In this document: in pieces, positions 37,514 through 46,279 of the stretch
Numbering within the stretch: the first letter of the stretch is position 1
Layout of the letters: each line of letters begins with the position of its first letter
Position numbers and translations under genes: made by a program
Assembly: GCA_024637395.1 (NCBI GenBank)
Contig: JAGXFG010000049.1
Location: forward strand, 1-63,095
Reading direction: 5' to 3'
DNA from: Burkholderiaceae bacterium
GTDB lineage: Bacteria > Pseudomonadota > Gammaproteobacteria > Burkholderiales > Burkholderiaceae_E
DNA length: 63,095 nt
Notes under the pieces: generated by a model
Databases searched by the model: none
The model's input: the letters and a program-made list of their open reading frames with translations, nothing else
Told to the model about the DNA's origin: nothing

Positions 37514-39328
37514 ATGCCCAAATATTACAGCCGCGAAATCGAACTGCGCGCCGCCGAGGCGGATGGAGATCTGATTCCTTGCGTGCTGTCTTCCGAAGCA
37601 CCGGTTGACCGTGGCGGCTACATCGAAGTGCTTTCGCACACTCCGGCGGATGTCGATTTGTCGCGCGCGCGCGGCGGCCTGCCGCTGATCATCATGCATG
37701 ACCGCTCGGCCCTCAATATCGGCCTGATAGAAAAGGTGCGCCTGGACGCCGGCAAGCTCAAGGGCGTCGCTCGCTTCGGAGCCAGCGCACTCGCGCAGGA
37801 AATTCTGGCAGACGTGAAGGGCGGAGTGCTTCGTAGCCTTTCGGTCGGTTATCTGGTCCTAAAAACTATCTCTCAGGTCGATCGAACGGTCCGCTGTGCA
37901 TGGCAGCCGTTCGAGTGCTCGATCGTCTCTGTTCCAGCCGATGCCTCGGCTGGATTTTATAGATCTCACGAATTCTCAGAAGGAAATATCATGTTTAAAA
38001 ACACCGACACCACCGACACCACCGACACCACCGATCAACGAACCCGCTCCCAGGCCCGCAGCGCGACGCGCAGCATGGCCGATGAAAGGGAGCGCGCCAG
38101 CGAGATCGTCGCGATCGGGCGCCAGCACAATCTGGGCGACCTTGCCGAGCGAGCAGTCGCGGACGGCACCAGCCTCGACGACTTCCGCAACCTTGCACTG
38201 TCCCGCATGCGCGACAGTGGGTCTCTGCGCCTGTCGGAATCGCCTGAAATCGGGATGACCCGCGGCGAAATCCAGCGGTTCAGTTTCCGCAAAGCAATTA
38301 TGGCCCAGCTCGACGGGCAGTTCGCCACCCGGGAGGCCGGCTTCGAGCTCGAGGTGAGTCGAGCTGTCGCCAAGAAACTTGGCCGCGAGCCGCAGGGCGT
38401 CTTTGTGCCGCCTGAGGTGCTCCAACATCGCGATATGATGGTCGGAACGCCTACGGCCGGCGGCAACCTCGTTGGGACCGACCACCTGGCTGCCAATTTT
38501 ATTGACGTCCTGCGCCTCTCTTCGATGGTAATGGCCCTGGGCGCCAGCAATCTGACGGGCTTGCATGGCAACGTGTCGATTCCCAGGAAAGTGGGAACGG
38601 GTACGGTCTATTGGCTTGCTGAAAGTGGCTCGCCAACGGAATCCGCCATGGCGGTCGGCCAGGTTCCGCTTAGCCCGAAGACCGTCGGCGGCTTCACCGA
38701 CTACTCCCGGCGGCTGTTGCTTCAAGCGTCACCGGACATTGAATCTCTCATTCGCAAGGATTTCGCCGAGACCATCGCGGTCGAGATCGATCGCGTGGTG
38801 ATTCAAGGCACTGGCGCAAACAATCAACCCCTCGGCATCCTCGGCACCACCGGCATCGGCTCCGTGGCCATCGGCGCCGCCGGAGGCCCAATTACCTGGG
38901 ATCACATCCTCCAGCTCGAAGAGATTCTCGTTACTGGGCATGCCGATCAATCGAATGTCGCCTATTTGACCAGTGTGAAGGCGCGCCGGGCACTGAAGGG
39001 CGCGCTGAAGGTTCCCGGGGACGCTGGCGCCGGATTCATCTGGCAGGACGCCCAAGCCGGTTTTGGAGCGCTCAACGGGTACCGCTCCGCGGCGAGCACG
39101 AACGTGCCCAGCAACCTGACCAAAGGCGCATCGGGTGCCGTCTGTAGCGCGATGATCATGGGGGACTTTTCACAGGTTTACATTGGGCAGTGGGGCGGCC
39201 TGGATATCCTGGTTGATCCCTACTCCGGCAGCACGTCTGGAATGCATCGCATCGTCGCGCTGCAGGACGTAGACATTGCTGTACGCCAGCTCGCCTGTTT
39301 CGCGGCGATTCTGGACGCAACCACGTAA
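37514..39328 (+). CDS. HK97-type prohead protease fused to major capsid protein
   Basis: The 604-residue product begins at ATG 37514 (MPKYYSREIEL). Residues 1-~155 are an S78/HK97-type prohead protease with probable catalytic His62 (IIMHDRS), Ser110 (RSLSVGY) and Glu134 (FECSIVSVPAD). Residues 160-~215 are a linker with a TDT tripeptide array. Residues ~230-604 are an HK97-fold major capsid protein (RDMMVGTPTAGGNLVG, IPRKVGTGTVYWLAESG, and a C-terminal GDFSQVYIGQWGGLDILVDPYS). An in-frame ATG at 37991 (Met160) has AAGGAA just upstream, so the capsid part may also be made alone. No portal or large terminase gene adjoins it, which is unusual for a head module. Confidence 0.93.
   Translation: MPKYYSREIELRAAEADGDLIPCVLSSEAPVDRGGYIEVLSHTPADVDLSRARGGLPLIIMHDRSALNIGLIEKVRLDAGKLKGVARFGASALAQEILADVKGGVLRSLSVGYLVLKTISQVDRTVRCAWQPFECSIVSVPADASAGFYRSHEFSEGNIMFKNTDTTDTTDTTDQRTRSQARSATRSMADERERASEIVAIGRQHNLGDLAERAVADGTSLDDFRNLALSRMRDSGSLRLSESPEIGMTRGEIQRFSFRKAIMAQLDGQFATREAGFELEVSRAVAKKLGREPQGVFVPPEVLQHRDMMVGTPTAGGNLVGTDHLAANFIDVLRLSSMVMALGASNLTGLHGNVSIPRKVGTGTVYWLAESGSPTESAMAVGQVPLSPKTVGGFTDYSRRLLLQASPDIESLIRKDFAETIAVEIDRVVIQGTGANNQPLGILGTTGIGSVAIGAAGGPITWDHILQLEEILVTGHADQSNVAYLTSVKARRALKGALKVPGDAGAGFIWQDAQAGFGALNGYRSAASTNVPSNLTKGASGAVCSAMIMGDFSQVYIGQWGGLDILVDPYSGSTSGMHRIVALQDVDIAVRQLACFAAILDATT
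38002..38035 (+). repeat. 9-bp tandem repeat in the protease-capsid linker
   Basis: The unit GACACCACC repeats about 3.5 times and encodes TDTTDTTDTTD at residues ~164-174. It lies directly after the internal start codon and marks the flexible junction between protease and capsid domains. It is too short and too regular to be CRISPR. Confidence 0.85.
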
Positions 39329-39508
39329 GGGACTCGGCGGCGGATCGCTACGGGGGAAGTTCGGCCCTCGCTGGCGATCTCGAGTCGGCTCAAGGCACCT
39401 TTCTCGCCTTGAGCGCCTGTGTGACCGAACACGGGGACCAGGACAACCTCCTGGTCAGGTACGCCCCCGATGCTCCGATGGGTAGACGGAGTGACACGGC
39501 GCACCACC

Positions 39509-39536
39509 AACCCGCCCTTGTGGCGGGTTTTCTTTG
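39509..39536 (+). terminator. Rho-independent terminator of the capsid operon
   Basis: AACCCGCC (39509-39516) pairs with GGCGGGTT (39522-39529) around CTTGT and is followed by TTCTTT. It lies 180 bp after the capsid stop. The intervening 39329-39508 shows no gene that I can support. Confidence 0.85.
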
Positions 39537-39566
39537 CAGCCATGGGCCCAACCCATCAGCGCAGGC

Positions 39567-39672
39567 TTGCGCGTGGCGCTGTGGCGGCATTACACTGTAC
39601 GTGCGCCCGAAACGAGCGCACGGGATTGGCGTCCCGGAACTGAGGCGGAAACCCGCCGGAAGGCGGTTTTTC
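39567..39672 (+). ncRNA. Candidate small structured RNA or attenuator
   Basis: A weak promoter (TTGCGC 39567-39572, TACACT 39591-39596, 18-bp spacer) would start transcription near 39602, at the base of a hairpin GTGCGC/GCGCAC (39601-39621). A second small hairpin GGGA/TCCC (39622-39635) follows. Then CCGCC (39653-39657) can pair either with upstream GGCGG (39644-39648) or with downstream GGCGG (39662-39666), which is followed by TTTTT. The last is a Rho-independent terminator; the alternative pairing would be an antiterminator. It is either a ~70-nt RNA or an attenuator before the 166-residue gene. Confidence 0.45.
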
Positions 39673-39794
39673 ATTTGTGCTCGCTGTGCCCTGCAATGAG
39701 CGGGCCGGCGGTGGGCCCGTCAGGGCCGCCATTGCTTCAGTTGTGGCACGCCAACGCCGTCGGTTCCGCTCACCAACGCAAAGGAGCACTACTC

Positions 39795-40295
39795 ATGGAC
39801 AAGCAACCTGATCACACGCCGGCGCCTGACAGCGCTAAGTCACCAACCAACGGCGCGCCCTGGGCCTCGATGTCGCCAAGACAGATGGCCGCGATGGCGG
39901 TCCTGTTCGAGAGCTATGAGGACACTGCGCCAGTCAGCGTGAACGAAAGAGGGTGGCCCGTCGACGCGGAAGGGCGAGGTGTCTCCATGGCCACCGAGTA
40001 CGAACCTACCGTTCCGTCAATGCTCGAGTCCCGCCGCGTGGACCAGTGCGTGCCGGCCCACGGACAGTTAGGCGAAGCTGTGTACTTGGCGATGGATGCA
40101 CTGGAAAGCATCAGTGTCTTCGGCGAGCTGCTGGCGTTTGAATGCGCCGAAGACGGCTGCGAGGAACCGCGGTTTGTCCTTTCCGATCGCCAGCGCATGG
40201 CGCTCTTGCGAAGTGGATCAATGCTCGCCGACCACGCGGCCAATAGGCTGGCGTGGCACATGGAGCGAGACTGCGCGCGAACACCAGCGGCGTAG
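39795..40295 (+). CDS. Unknown 166-residue satellite protein
   Basis: The ATG at 39795 has AAGGAG 8 bp upstream; the frame is open further upstream but crosses a terminator. The protein begins with a Pro/Ser-rich segment, then MSPRQMAAMAVLFESYED and a helical C-terminal half with an Asp/Glu-rich stretch (AFECAEDGCEEP). No family is recognised. It is the last gene of the element, insulated by terminators on both sides, a position where satellites and prophages often carry cargo such as immunity or interference genes; nothing in the sequence proves that role. Confidence 0.7.
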   Translation: MDKQPDHTPAPDSAKSPTNGAPWASMSPRQMAAMAVLFESYEDTAPVSVNERGWPVDAEGRGVSMATEYEPTVPSMLESRRVDQCVPAHGQLGEAVYLAMDALESISVFGELLAFECAEDGCEEPRFVLSDRQRMALLRSGSMLADHAANRLAWHMERDCARTPAA

Positions 40296-40319
40296 ATCGA
40301 TCGATCGGTGAAGGCCGGA

Positions 40320-40345
40320 GGCCGCCTACGGGCGGCCTTTTCATT
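40320..40345 (+). terminator. Rho-independent terminator, right end of the element
   Basis: GGCCGCC (40320-40326), loop TACG and GGCGGCC (40331-40337) are followed by TTTTCATT. It lies 24 bp after the last satellite stop and would prevent read-through into the antisense of tRNA-Pro. Confidence 0.85.
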
Positions 40346-40403
40346 GCGAACGGCCCCAGCTGCGGCGTGGCGCTTTGGCAACGAACGCGGCACTCGCTGC
40401 GAT

Positions 40404-40424
40404 TTCCGAACACAGTTCCGAACA
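40404..40424. repeat. Paired TTCCGAACA sites, right end of the element
   Basis: The nonamer occurs at 40404-40412 and 40416-40424 with the same 12-bp spacing as the pair at the left end (31137-31157), and in the same orientation. It lies 16 bp inside the right direct repeat. It is a candidate integrase or excisionase arm site. Confidence 0.55.
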
Positions 40425-40432
40425 TTGGCCCC

Positions 40433-40475
40433 AAAAAGGTCAAAGGGCTAGCCCCTTGTGAGAGCTAACCCTTTG
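40433..40475 (-). terminator. tRNA-Pro terminator, carried inside the att repeat
   Basis: On the minus strand a 12-bp stem (CAAAGGGTTAGC / GCTAGCCCTTTG, one G-U pair) with an 11-nt loop is followed by ACCTTTTTGG. The stem is part of the 87-bp repeat, but the T-run just outside differs between the two ends (TTATTT at the left), so each copy ends in different flanking sequence. Confidence 0.8.
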
Positions 40476-40482
40476 ATTTTAT

Positions 40483-40561
<79 letters not shown>

Positions 40562-40586
40562 GCCGAGCATTATAGCAGTGTAAAAC

Positions 40587-40988
40587 TCACTGAACGCGCA
40601 GCAAACTGAGCGCTTCCTGGAGTTGCTCCCGGACTTGGGCAAGGTCGCCGACGTCGGTGTTCATGGCCGCCGTGTCGGCGCTGGTCGTCAGCGGTTCAAC
40701 TGCCTTGCCGCGGCCATTCTGGGAAGCTTCGATGAGCCGATTGCGCGCCCCGCTGATCGTGAAGCCGTGCTCGTAGAGCAGTTCGCGGATGCGCCGCACC
40801 AGCAGTACTTCGTGGTGCTGGTAGTAGCGACGATTGCCGCGCCGCTTCATCGGTCGCAGCTGGGTAAATTCCTGCTCCCAGTAGCGCAACACGTGGGGTT
40901 TTACCGCACACAGCTCGCTCACTTCGCCGATGGTGAAGTAGCGCTTCGCCGGGATCGGGGGTAGCGGGGCCTCGTTCTTGATCGACAT
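40587..40988 (-). CDS. MerR-family regulator next to ihfA
   Basis: The 133-residue protein, started at 40988 (MSIKNEAPLPP), has an N-terminal MerR helix-turn-helix (YFTIGEVSELCAVKPHVLRYWEQEF) with a wing containing KRRGNRRYY. A short helical tail ends in VREQLQEALSLL. It lacks the metal-binding cysteines of classical MerR. An uncharacterised MerR protein is found in this position in most betaproteobacteria. It is 35 bp after ihfA and may be cotranscribed with it; tRNA-Pro follows. Confidence 0.85.
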   Translation of the reverse strand: MSIKNEAPLPPIPAKRYFTIGEVSELCAVKPHVLRYWEQEFTQLRPMKRRGNRRYYQHHEVLLVRRIRELLYEHGFTISGARNRLIEASQNGRGKAVEPLTTSADTAAMNTDVGDLAQVREQLQEALSLLRVQ

Positions 40989-41023
40989 CGGCGCAGTTCC
41001 TGGTAGCAGTGGCGGGCCGCGGC

Positions 41024-41422
41024 TCAGCTGCCGGACGACTCGATCTGCGACTTCAGTTTCTGACTGGCATGGAAGGTCACGACGCGCCGCGCGCAAATCG
41101 GGATTTCTTCGCCGGTCTTGGGGTTGCGCCCAGGACGTTGGGGCTTGTCACGCAACTGGAAGTTGCCGAAACCGGACAGCTTGACGCTCTCGCCGCGCTC
41201 GAGCGCGTCGCGAATCTCGTCAAAGAAGGTATCGACCATGTCCTTGGCTTCACGCTTGTTCAGTCCGACCGTTTCAAAGAGCAACTCGGCGAGCTCGGCT
41301 TTGGTGAGCGTGAACGAAGTTCCATTCTCCGCCCGTTCGCCAGGCGCGCCCGCGACCCTCGCCGGCTCGATCCGGTCTTCAAACTCTGGTGCGCGTTGCG
41401 TCATTTCGGTTGCTAATCTCAT
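41024..41422 (-). CDS. ihfA: Integration host factor subunit alpha
   Basis: IHF alpha pairs with IhfB to bend DNA and serves recombination, replication and transcription. The 132-residue protein has the normal core [27 protein letters not shown] through [27 protein letters not shown] 37-residue N-terminal extension of the kind seen in Burkholderiales precedes it. ATG 41422 and ATG 41404 are both possible starts. It lies 17 bp after pheT, as in E. coli pheST-ihfA. It is a plausible cofactor for the satellite integrase. Confidence 0.93.
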   Translation of the reverse strand: MRLATEMTQRAPEFEDRIEPARVAGAPGERAENGTSFTLTKAELAELLFETVGLNKREAKDMVDTFFDEIRDALERGESVKLSGFGNFQLRDKPQRPGRNPKTGEEIPICARRVVTFHASQKLKSQIESSGS

Positions 41423-41439
41423 GTCTGCGGGGTGAGCCC

Positions 41440-43833
41440 TTATCGCAACCTGGCACCGATCACGGCAGCCAGTCTGGCAACTATGGCCTGCATGGCCTGG
41501 GTCACCTGCGAGTCATCCAAAGTGCGGTCAGTATCTTGCATCCAAATTCTGAGAGCAAGGCTTTTTTCCTTATTTTCCAATCCCTTACCGCGATATTCGT
41601 CAAATAACTTGACGTATTTCACACTCTTGGCCACTGGTTCGGCCTGGGCGGCCGCGCGAACCGCTGCGATCACGTCGGCAGCCGGAACGCTCTCGGCCAC
41701 CACCAGCGCCAGATCGCGGATCACCGGCGGAAACTTCGAAAGCTCGGTGGCCAGTGGAATCTGCACCGCCAGCAGGGGCTCGAGATCGATTTCGAAGACC
41801 AGCGCCGCCCGGGGGAGCTCGAGTTGTTGCTGCAGTGCGGGGTGAAGTTCACCCATCCAGCCGATGTCGTTGCCGCGCAGTTTGACCCGTGCCGCCCGTC
41901 CGGGGTGCAGGGCCGGATGCTCGCCGGCTGCAAAACTCCACTCCTCCTCGGGAGCGAGCGTCACCAGGTCGCCCTTGAGATCGAAGAAGTCGACCCCGCG
42001 GCCCGGCAAACCCCACTGCTCCTCGGCGGCGTCGCCGTAGGCAATCGCAGCCACGTGTCGTGGCTGCGCGATTCCGGCAACAGCCAGCGGGCCGGACTCG
42101 ACGTCGTCATCCTTGTGGAAGACCCGTCCCACCTCGAACAGCCGGACCCGCGATGCCTTGCGGTTGAGGTTGGCGCGCAGGTTATCGATCAGTCCGCCGA
42201 GCAGCGTGGTGCGCATCACGTCGAGATTGGACGCGATGGGATTGAGCAGGCGCACTGTCGCAGCCTGGGAGAGCAGCGCGTCGAGACGAGCGTCGACGAA
42301 GCTGTAGTTGATGACTTCCTGGAAGTCGCGCGCCACCAGCAATCGCTTGATCGCAAAGGCGCTGCGGCGCCCCTCCGGACAGGCCAGCATCGGCAGCGCC
42401 GCGACCGGCGGGCGCTGGGGCAGACGCTCGAAGCCCCAGATCCGCGCCACCTCCTCGATGAGGTCTTCCTCGATCAGCAGATCGAAGCGATACGACGGTG
42501 GCGTGACTTCGAAGCTGCCCGGCTGGTGCTCAAAGTCCAGGCCCAGGCGGGTGAAGATGTCGGCAATCTCGGCATCGTCCAGTTCGGCGCCGATGACCTT
42601 GTTGGCCCGGGCGGTGCGCAGCCTCACCGGGTGGCGCTCCGGCAGCGCGACAATCTGGTCGTCCACCGGGCCTGCCTTGCCGCCGCAGATCTCGAGCACA
42701 AGCGTTGAGAGGTATTCCAGATGCGCAGCGGTGGTCGCGGGGTCGACCCCGCGCTCGAAACGGTGGGCGGCGTCGGTGACGAAATTGAGTTGCCGGGTGC
42801 GCCCGGCGATCGCGTCCGGCCACCAGAACGCCGCCTCGAGGTAGACATCGGTGGTGTCGAGCGTCACCGCGGTGCGCTCGCCGCCCATGATGCCGGCGAT
42901 GCTCTCTACTTCTTCGCCGTCGGCGATCACGCCGATTCCCGGGTCGAGCGTCACGGTGCGGCCGCTGAGCAACTCCAGGCGTTCGCCCGGCCGCGCCCAG
43001 CGCACTACCAGCGGGGCGCGGATCTTGCTCAGGTCGAAGACGTGGGTCGGCCGGCCGAGCTCGAGCATCACGTAGTTCGAGATGTCGACCAGCGCGGAGA
43101 TTGGGCGCTGCCCGGCATGCTCGAGCCGCTGCTTCATCCACTCCGGTGTGGCGGCGCGGGCATTGACCCCGCGGATTACCCGCCCGGAAAAACGTCCGCA
43201 CAGATCACCGGCCTCGATGCGCACCGGCAGGATTTCGTCGAGGCTCACCGGTGCCGGGTTGAACTGCGGCAACTTGAGGGCAGCGCCGCTCAGTGCCGCG
43301 ACCTCGCGGGCAACGCCGACCACGCTCAGGCAGTGGGCGAGATTGGGGGTGAGCTTGAGCAGATGGATCTGGTCGTCAAGATCGAGGTATTCGCGGATGT
43401 CGCTGCCGACCGGGGCGTCAGCGGGGAGTTCCAGCAAACCGGAGTGATCCTCGGAAATGCCCAGTTCGCGAGCCGAACAGAGCATGCCGTTGCTCTCGAC
43501 GCCCCGCAACTGTGCCGCGGCAATGGTCATGCCGCCGGGGAGCACTGCTCCGGGCAGCGCGCAGGGCACCCGCAAACCGGCGACGACGTTGCTCGCTCCG
43601 CAGACTATCTGGCGCAACTCGGTGCCGTCGAAAACCTCGCAGACCGAAAGCTTGTCGGCCTTGGGATGGCGCACTACGGAGCGCACTTCGGCAACCACGA
43701 TGCGCTCGAACGGTGGCGCGAACGCGCTGCTCTCTTCGACCTCGAGACCAGCCATCGTCAGCTCGCTCGCCAACTGCTGGCTGCTCCATTCGGGGTCCAC
43801 GAAACTGCGCAACCAGCTCTCTGGAATCTTCAT
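41440..43833 (-). CDS. pheT: Phenylalanyl-tRNA synthetase beta subunit
   Basis: This 797-residue beta subunit of the alpha2-beta2 enzyme charges tRNA-Phe. The N-terminal tRNA-binding EMAP-like domain (residues ~40-150), B3/B4 editing region, B5 domain and C-terminal anticodon-binding FDX-ACB domain ([17 protein letters not shown] onward) are all present at normal length. It starts 13 bp after pheS and ends 17 bp before ihfA. Confidence 0.97.
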   Translation of the reverse strand: MKIPESWLRSFVDPEWSSQQLASELTMAGLEVEESSAFAPPFERIVVAEVRSVVRHPKADKLSVCEVFDGTELRQIVCGASNVVAGLRVPCALPGAVLPGGMTIAAAQLRGVESNGMLCSARELGISEDHSGLLELPADAPVGSDIREYLDLDDQIHLLKLTPNLAHCLSVVGVAREVAALSGAALKLPQFNPAPVSLDEILPVRIEAGDLCGRFSGRVIRGVNARAATPEWMKQRLEHAGQRPISALVDISNYVMLELGRPTHVFDLSKIRAPLVVRWARPGERLELLSGRTVTLDPGIGVIADGEEVESIAGIMGGERTAVTLDTTDVYLEAAFWWPDAIAGRTRQLNFVTDAAHRFERGVDPATTAAHLEYLSTLVLEICGGKAGPVDDQIVALPERHPVRLRTARANKVIGAELDDAEIADIFTRLGLDFEHQPGSFEVTPPSYRFDLLIEEDLIEEVARIWGFERLPQRPPVAALPMLACPEGRRSAFAIKRLLVARDFQEVINYSFVDARLDALLSQAATVRLLNPIASNLDVMRTTLLGGLIDNLRANLNRKASRVRLFEVGRVFHKDDDVESGPLAVAGIAQPRHVAAIAYGDAAEEQWGLPGRGVDFFDLKGDLVTLAPEEEWSFAAGEHPALHPGRAARVKLRGNDIGWMGELHPALQQQLELPRAALVFEIDLEPLLAVQIPLATELSKFPPVIRDLALVVAESVPAADVIAAVRAAAQAEPVAKSVKYVKLFDEYRGKGLENKEKSLALRIWMQDTDRTLDDSQVTQAMQAIVARLAAVIGARLR

Positions 43834-43846
43834 CGGATGTTCCTGG

Positions 43847-44854
43847 TCAACGCGCGAACTGCTGCAGGAAGCGCAGATCGTTTTCGTAGAACTGGCGCAA
43901 GTCGCCGACGCCGTAGCGCAACATCGCCAGGCGCTCGATTCCCGAACCGAACGCGAACCCCACGTAGCGTTCCGGGTCGAGTCCGATGTTGCGGATCACG
44001 TTCGGATGCACCTGCCCCGAACCGCATACTTCGAGCCAGCGCCCGGCCAGCGGCCCGTCGGGGAAGCGGATGTCGATCTCCGCCGAAGGCTCGGTGAACG
44101 GGAAATAGGAGGGGCGGAAGCGCACCTCGATGTCGTCGCGCTCGAAAAACTGGGCGACGAAATCGGTATAGACGTTCTTGAGATCGGCCAGGCTGACGTT
44201 CTCGTCGACCCACAAGCCCTCGACCTGATGAAACATCGGCGAGTGGGTGGCGTCGGAATCGACCCGGTAGGTCTTGCCCGGCGCGATCACCCGGATTGGC
44301 GGCTGGTGCAGGCGCGCGTAGCGGATCTGCATCGGACTGGTGTGGGTGCGCAGCAGCAATCCGCCTTCGACATAGAAGGTGTCGTGCATCGAGCGCGCCG
44401 GGTGATTCTCGGGCGTGTTCAGGGCCGTGAAATTGAAGAAGTCCTCTTCGATTTCGGGGCCGTCAGCGACATCGAAGCCGATCGAGCGAAAGATTGCCTC
44501 GACCCGTTCGATCGTCAGCGTGATCGGATGCAGGCCGCCGCGGCCGCTGCCACGCCCCGGCAGGGTGACGTCAATTGCCTCCTGCGCCAGCCGCGCGGCC
44601 AGCAGTGCCAGCTCGAGTTCGGTCTCGCGTTCCGCGACCAGTGACTCGATCGCCTGCTTGACCTCGTTGAGCCGCTTGCCCTGGGCAGCACGCTCCTCCG
44701 GGGCCGCCTTGCCGAGCGCCTTCATCCGGCGGGTCAACTCGCCGTCACGGCCAAGGTAGCGGGCCTTGGCATTGGCCAGCGCTGCCGCATCCACCGCCGC
44801 GGCGACGGTTTCCCGCGCCTGCCCGATCAGGGCGTCAATCGCTACAGTGTCCAT
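43847..44854 (-). CDS. pheS: Phenylalanyl-tRNA synthetase alpha subunit
   Basis: This 335-residue catalytic alpha subunit has an N-terminal coiled coil that binds tRNA and class II motifs: motif 2 around [19 protein letters not shown] and motif 3 as [15 protein letters not shown] start it at 44854 (MDTVAIDAL), which has GGGAG 5 bp upstream; an upstream in-frame ATG at 44878 falls near the hairpin. It heads the pheS-pheT pair. Confidence 0.97.
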   Translation of the reverse strand: MDTVAIDALIGQARETVAAAVDAAALANAKARYLGRDGELTRRMKALGKAAPEERAAQGKRLNEVKQAIESLVAERETELELALLAARLAQEAIDVTLPGRGSGRGGLHPITLTIERVEAIFRSIGFDVADGPEIEEDFFNFTALNTPENHPARSMHDTFYVEGGLLLRTHTSPMQIRYARLHQPPIRVIAPGKTYRVDSDATHSPMFHQVEGLWVDENVSLADLKNVYTDFVAQFFERDDIEVRFRPSYFPFTEPSAEIDIRFPDGPLAGRWLEVCGSGQVHPNVIRNIGLDPERYVGFAFGSGIERLAMLRYGVGDLRQFYENDLRFLQQFAR

Positions 44855-44881
44855 GAATCTCCCGTGGCGCCACCTCAAATT

Positions 44882-44909
44882 GAAACGGGGCCCGCTAAGG
44901 CCCCGTTTC
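44882..44909 (-). terminator. Terminator or attenuator between rplT and pheS
   Basis: GAAACGGGGCC and GGCCCCGTTTC form an 11-bp perfect stem with a 6-nt loop, followed on the minus strand by AATTTG. It separates the infC-rpmI-rplT unit from pheST. I see no phenylalanine-rich leader peptide, so classical pheST attenuation is not supported. Confidence 0.75.
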
Positions 44910-44964
44910 GGCTTCCCGCCATCAGCGCGTCAGACGCACCTCGGCCGGCCGGGGTACGCCTTGG

Positions 44965-45327
44965 TCAGGCCGCCCCGATGACCGCTTTGACCTGCGCGAC
45001 AATCGCCGCGAATGCCGGCTTGTCGTTTACCGCCAGATCCGCGAGCACCTTGCGGTCGATCCCGATCTGGGCGCGACCCAGCCCGTTGATGAACGAGCTG
45101 TAGGTAATGCCATGCGAACGGGCAGCAGCATTGATCCGGGCGATCCACAGCGAGCGGAACACCCGTTTCTTGTTGCGACGGTCGCGATAGGCATATTGTC
45201 CGGCCCGCATGACCGCTTGGACGGCGACGCGGAAGACGTTATTGCGACGACCGCGATAGCCCTTGGCCCGGGCGATGATTTTCTTGTGGCGCGCGCGCGC
45301 CGTAACTCCACGCTTTACTCTCGGCAT
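44965..45327 (-). CDS. rplT: 50S ribosomal protein L20
   Basis: This 120-residue basic protein begins [18 protein letters not shown] and contains the [11 protein letters not shown] segment conserved in all L20. It is needed early in 50S assembly and in E. coli represses rpmI-rplT translation. It follows rpmI by 10 bp. Confidence 0.98.
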   Translation of the reverse strand: MPRVKRGVTARARHKKIIARAKGYRGRRNNVFRVAVQAVMRAGQYAYRDRRNKKRVFRSLWIARINAAARSHGITYSSFINGLGRAQIGIDRKVLADLAVNDKPAFAAIVAQVKAVIGAA

Positions 45328-45337
45328 CTCAATCTCC

Positions 45338-45535
45338 TCAGGCGTAAGGCATCATGGCCTTGACCGAGCGCACGTCGGATGCATCGACGTTCACCGTGGC
45401 GCGCAGATGGCGCTTGTTCTTGGTGGTTTTCTTGGTAAGGATGTGGCGCTTGAACGCCTGTGAGCGCTTGATCGTACCGCCAGCGCGCACTCGGAAACGC
45501 TTCGCAGCGCCCCGTTTGGTCTTCATCTTGGGCAT
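45338..45535 (-). CDS. rpmI: 50S ribosomal protein L35
   Basis: This 65-residue protein begins [16 protein letters not shown] and ends in SVKAMMPYA, as expected for L35. It lies between infC (181 bp upstream) and rplT (10 bp downstream). The long infC-rpmI gap may hold the L20 control site. Confidence 0.98.
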   Translation of the reverse strand: MPKMKTKRGAAKRFRVRAGGTIKRSQAFKRHILTKKTTKNKRHLRATVNVDASDVRSVKAMMPYA

Positions 45536-45716
45536 GACTACCCTTCCCTTTTCTAATGCCTCGACAGGTGCCCGGAATCGCGTCCCGGATCTTTTCGAAC
45601 CTGCTCGGCTTCTTGTTGTACCCGGCCCTGGTTAAGGCCTGGCACCCCCGGGTATATCCCCGGATTGTGCGAATCCCGCGTAAGGGACCCGCTCCAATTC
45701 TGTTACTGCCCCCGCC

Positions 45717-46235
45717 CTACTTCTTCTTGGGCGAAAGCACCATGACCATCTGGCGACCTTCCATCTTGGGCATCTGCTCGACTACCGCCAACTCCAGCAA
45801 ATCGTCCCGCACCCGTTCCAGCAACCGATAGCCAAATTCCTGATGGGCCATTTCACGCCCCCGGAACCGCAAAGTCACCTTCGCCTTGTCGCCCTCGTCG
45901 AGAAACCGCTTGAGGTTGCGCAGCTTGACCTGATAGTCGCCTTCGTCAGTTCCAGGGCGGAATTTTACTTCCTTGATCTGGATGATCTTCTGCTTCTGAC
46001 GGGCTTCGTGCGCGCGCTTCTGTTCCTGGTACTTGAACTTGCCGTAATCCATCATCCGGGCTACTGGCGGATCAGCCTGCGGCGCGATCTCTACCAAGTC
46101 CACGCCCGCATCCTCGGCCTGTTGCAGCGCCTCGCGGATATTCAATATGCCGATGGGCTCATTCTCGATACCCATCAGACGGACGGTCGGCGCGGTTATC
46201 TCCGCGTTGATGCGATGCGAACGGTCGGTAGCTAT
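45717..46235 (-). CDS. infC: Translation initiation factor IF-3 with ATA start
   Basis: IF-3 keeps ribosomal subunits apart and checks start codons. The first ATG (46175) would remove 20 conserved residues. Reading upstream gives ATA (46235) followed by [19 protein letters not shown], the normal IF-3 N-terminus, with GGGGGAG 8 bp before it. The product is 172 residues, normal length. A rare start codon is a known device for IF-3 autoregulation (E. coli uses ATT). It lies 44 bp after thrS. Confidence 0.93.
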   Translation of the reverse strand: MATDRSHRINAEITAPTVRLMGIENEPIGILNIREALQQAEDAGVDLVEIAPQADPPVARMMDYGKFKYQEQKRAHEARQKQKIIQIKEVKFRPGTDEGDYQVKLRNLKRFLDEGDKAKVTLRFRGREMAHQEFGYRLLERVRDDLLELAVVEQMPKMEGRQMVMVLSPKKK

Positions 46236-46279
46236 GCTGCGTTCTCCCCCGGTTAAATAAAAACAGCCGTGCGCCAGCC

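Noticed and set aside
44855-44964. pheST leader-peptide attenuator
   Set aside because: A good hairpin is present, but no Phe-rich leader peptide could be found, so only a terminator is called.
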